A stretch of DNA of 64,000 nucleotides. Source: an uncultured Pelagibacteraceae bacterium. Its GTDB lineage: Bacteria; Pseudomonadota; Alphaproteobacteria; Pelagibacterales; Pelagibacteraceae. This document shows, one piece after another, positions 61,024 to 64,000 of the stretch (position 1 is its first letter; each line of letters begins with the position of its first letter). The position numbers were made by a program, and so were the translations under genes. The notes under the pieces were generated by a model. The model was not told the DNA's origin, made no database searches, and saw only the letters and a program-made list of their open reading frames with translations. The DNA is taken from positions 1-64,000 of the forward strand of contig CACGEW010000005.1 in the NCBI GenBank assembly GCA_902572345.1, written 5' to 3'.

Positions 61024-63255
61024 TTAGAAAGTTGTTCCTAAATTAAAGCTAAAGCTTCTAGTTTCGTCTGTTTCAGCTTTTGATAAATTTTTTGAAAATA
61101 TTACAGATAATGGACCTATAGGTGACATCCAGTTTGCAGCCACACCAGTTGATGATCTTAATTTATTACTTTCATCCAAAGAGCTATCGTAATCAACGCC
61201 CCAAACACTTCCAAAATCAAGAAAAACACTTAAATCTGTATTAGTATTTTCTGGTAAAACATTAGGTAAGCTAGCCTCAAAATTAACAGCTGCAGCATAA
61301 TTTCCCCCTATGTGGTCACTTCCATCCACTGGGCCAATTTTATTTCTCTCAAATCCTCTTAATCTTCTCTCGCTGAGCCCTTTTCTTTTACTTAATCGAA
61401 CGTCATCTTCTCCTAATCCATTGATGGAAGATAAGTAAATTTTACTCGCGCTTATTACACCATTTGTAAGTTCCTTGTATTTGCTGGCTGAAAAAGTGTT
61501 GGAGATGAAAGATTTGTCAGCATAAAATGGTAAAGTTTGTCCAAAATCAATTATTGAACCACTTGTTGGCATAAATGATCTATCTCTTCCATCAAATGTA
61601 AATCCATAAATTGCAGCCATTTCGCTAAATTTTCCACTTTGTTTTTTAAGTGAGTCACTTGCGTTACTAGTGGTTTGTAAATCATCGTAACTAGCACTTA
61701 AACCTAAAGAGGCGATTACATTTCTGTATTGTTCAAATGATGTTCCTATTCTTCCTGATATAATAGAATTTTCATAGCCTTGGTCTGGCTTATCATTTTG
61801 CTGACTCGAAATAGAATAGTTAACAGAGTTTCCTAAAAAATCATAATTTGGATTTGTGTATCTTAAAGTTCCGTGCAATGACTCCTCGTCTACTTGAAGA
61901 TCTAGACCAACTATTTTACCTTCTCCTAACCAATTGTTTTCTTGTATATTAAAAGCAAACGTCCCTCCACTAGAACCAACTCCTGCTCCAGCACTTATTT
62001 CACCTGTTGGCTGCTCCTCCACAAGGATATCAATAATTTTGAGATTTTTTTTGCTTCCATTTTTAACTTCGTAATTTACACTGCTAAAAATTCTTCTAGC
62101 TTTTAATTCAGCAATGGACTTTTCTAAGTTTAATTTGGTGAAAGGATCTCCTTCATCCAAAATCAACTCCCCTCTTAAAACATCCTCGTTAGTAATTCGA
62201 TTCCCTTTAATATTTATTCTTTCAACTAAAATCTTTTCTCCCTCAAAAACATTAAAAGTAATATTAATTTTATCACCTTCAAGAGTTTCTTCTACATTAT
62301 GTTCTACAAACTGAAGATTGTTATTAGCTATAATTTTATCTAGTTCTTCTAAAAGTTTTTTAGTTTTGAATGGAGAATAATACTGACCAACGTAATCTTT
62401 ATAAAAATTGTTTAGTGGAAAAAAAATTTTTTTATCAAAAACTGGATCAACATTCGTTGAAATTTTATCTACTCTATACCTTGTTCCTTCATCAATTGAA
62501 TAAACTAAATCAATTTTTCCTTGTTTTGTGATATTTGCAGAGTTAGAGGTAACTTTAATATCGTAATATCCAAGAGATTTATAATAATTTGTTAAAAGAC
62601 GTAAATCTAAATCAATCAGCCGTTTGCTAAAATTTGTATTGTTAGTAAGAACTTTCCAAAATTTGTCTTCCTCACTGGCTATAACATCTTTTAATCTATT
62701 TGCTCTGATATTTTTATTGCCTATAAAATTAATTGAGGAGATTTTACTTTTTTCTCCTCGATTGATCTCAATTAAAAGATCAAAACTATCTTCATTTAAT
62801 TTTTTTACTTTTGCTTCAACAGAGCTTGAGTTGTAACCTACTGAAGAGTACAAGTTTTTAATAATTTCGATATCTTGCGCAAGATATGATTTTATATAGG
62901 GTCTTTTCTCTTTTAACTTAAGATTGTCTCTTATTAGTTTTTTGTATTTGTTACTTTTTTCTCCAACAATAATTAATTGGTTGACTATGGGATACTCTTT
63001 AACTTCTACAATAAGAGTTTTATTCAAGATTTTTAACTCAACATTTTCAAAAAAATCTGTTTTATATAAATTTATCAATACTTGATTTAAATCTTTTTCT
63101 AAATAGTTTTGATTTAATTTTATTTCACCATAAACTTTTATTGTCTCTTCAGAAATTCTTTTGTTACCACTTATTTCTAGTTTATTAATAATTTCTGCAT
63201 TAACACTTGAGATGATAAAGAAAATCGTTGCTGCTATTATTAAAAGTTTATTCAT
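61024..63255 (-). CDS. bamA: Outer-membrane assembly factor BamA
   Basis: POTRA repeats ('INFIGNKNIRANRLKDVI', 'INIKGNRITNEDVLRGEL'), C-terminal barrel ending in 'SFSFNLGTTF', 'RLRGFERNKIGP'. Confidence 0.93.
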   Translation of the reverse strand: MNKLLIIAATIFFIISSVNAEIINKLEISGNKRISEETIKVYGEIKLNQNYLEKDLNQVLINLYKTDFFENVELKILNKTLIVEVKEYPIVNQLIIVGEKSNKYKKLIRDNLKLKEKRPYIKSYLAQDIEIIKNLYSSVGYNSSSVEAKVKKLNEDSFDLLIEINRGEKSKISSINFIGNKNIRANRLKDVIASEEDKFWKVLTNNTNFSKRLIDLDLRLLTNYYKSLGYYDIKVTSNSANITKQGKIDLVYSIDEGTRYRVDKISTNVDPVFDKKIFFPLNNFYKDYVGQYYSPFKTKKLLEELDKIIANNNLQFVEHNVEETLEGDKINITFNVFEGEKILVERINIKGNRITNEDVLRGELILDEGDPFTKLNLEKSIAELKARRIFSSVNYEVKNGSKKNLKIIDILVEEQPTGEISAGAGVGSSGGTFAFNIQENNWLGEGKIVGLDLQVDEESLHGTLRYTNPNYDFLGNSVNYSISSQQNDKPDQGYENSIISGRIGTSFEQYRNVIASLGLSASYDDLQTTSNASDSLKKQSGKFSEMAAIYGFTFDGRDRSFMPTSGSIIDFGQTLPFYADKSFISNTFSASKYKELTNGVISASKIYLSSINGLGEDDVRLSKRKGLSERRLRGFERNKIGPVDGSDHIGGNYAAAVNFEASLPNVLPENTNTDLSVFLDFGSVWGVDYDSSLDESNKLRSSTGVAANWMSPIGPLSVIFSKNLSKAETDETRSFSFNLGTTF

Positions 63256-64000
63256 AAATTTCTTTAATTTTTTTTAATGTAATGTTTCTTGCCCAAGTAT
63301 CAATTTCGTTGATTTGTTTAATATTTTTAGCAATTCTTATAGCATATTTTTTATAATTAACATCTTTAAGAATGCTCATAATGATTTTAAAAATACTTAA
63401 AAATGGTATCTTTTTAATGAGAAATTGATCAACTAATATTTCATTACTAGCATTGATAATAATTGGAGCAGATGGATGCTTATTTGCTTTTGCCTTAAGT
63501 TTTATAGCTGGAAATAATTTATGTGAGACTGGTTTAAAAATAAGATTTTCAGGGACAAAACTCTCCTGTTTTTTTGATTTATAAAATTCGCTGATATCTA
63601 AATTTCCATCAAATATAGCATTTACCAAAGGTATAGTCATAGACGTTTCATGATAAATAAATTTTTTAATTCCATTATTAAGCTCTATAATTGCATGTAC
63701 TAATGAGTTTGGGTGTATCAAAATATCAAGCTTATGATTTGGTAAATTAAAGAGTTTTTCAGCTTCAACAATTTCAAATATTTTATTCATTAAGGTTGAT
63801 GAGTCTATAGTGATTTTTTTTCCCATTTTCCATTTTGGATGTTTTAGAGCGTGTTTAGGTTCGATTTTATTAAATTGTTTTTTTTTATAATTTAAGAATG
63901 GTCCTCCTGATGCTGTAATATAAATTTTTTTAATAGAGGTCGGTTTAATGTCTTTTATTAATTTGGATATTGAATAATGTTCTGAGTCAATTGGAACTAT
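63248..64000 (-). CDS. dxr: 1-deoxy-D-xylulose 5-phosphate reductoisomerase, N-terminus beyond window edge
   Basis: Minus-strand reading upstream of the track ORF gives ...ALKHPKWKMGKKITIDSSTLMNK, the DXR catalytic motif; then 'LDILIHPNSLVHAIIELNNG'. Confidence 0.92.
   Translation of the reverse strand: MVPIDSEHYSISKLIKDIKPTSIKKIYITASGGPFLNYKKKQFNKIEPKHALKHPKWKMGKKITIDSSTLMNKIFEIVEAEKLFNLPNHKLDILIHPNSLVHAIIELNNGIKKFIYHETSMTIPLVNAIFDGNLDISEFYKSKKQESFVPENLIFKPVSHKLFPAIKLKAKANKHPSAPIIINASNEILVDQFLIKKIPFLSIFKIIMSILKDVNYKKYAIRIAKNIKQINEIDTWARNITLKKIKEIYE

Overview
The window is AT-rich alphaproteobacterial chromosome. Protein content, operon structure and very short intergenic spacers suggest a SAR11/Pelagibacterales-type streamlined genome (inference). 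It is gene-dense and mostly housekeeping. From left to right it carries: an amino-acid ABC transporter (aapJQMP-like); a ZapE/AFG1 ATPase; a D-malate/tartrate-type dehydrogenase; a four-gene surface/polymer-like module (VTC-domain protein, CotH-like plus beta-helix protein, DUF4956 membrane protein, GalE-like epimerase); tRNA-Arg(TCT); a Fur-box-preceded Fe(III) ABC transporter operon; PFK, pyruvate kinase and GAPDH; a complete glycerol ABC transporter with GlpK and GpsA; TrkH/TrkA and NtrX/NtrY; IspDF, PgpA and CinA; LipA, Eno, KdsA, PyrG, SecG and TpiA; PpiD/SurA-like and trpEGDC; LexA with an SOS box and GltX; a standalone PD-(D/E)XK nuclease with two CxxC pairs; a Glu-Pro-rich membrane protein; and the envelope cluster lpxB/lpxI/lpxA/fabZ/lpxD/skp/bamA/dxr. 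I saw no CRISPR array, prophage, IS element or rRNA. The best candidate for an under-described system is the VTC/CotH-like/DUF4956/GalE module at 6346-11020. Secondary candidates are three unlisted small ORFs (14119-14289, 19044-19214, 54293-54415), the Cas4-like nuclease without CRISPR, and a 21-bp palindrome upstream of aapJ. All family calls come from reading motifs by eye; no database search was run.
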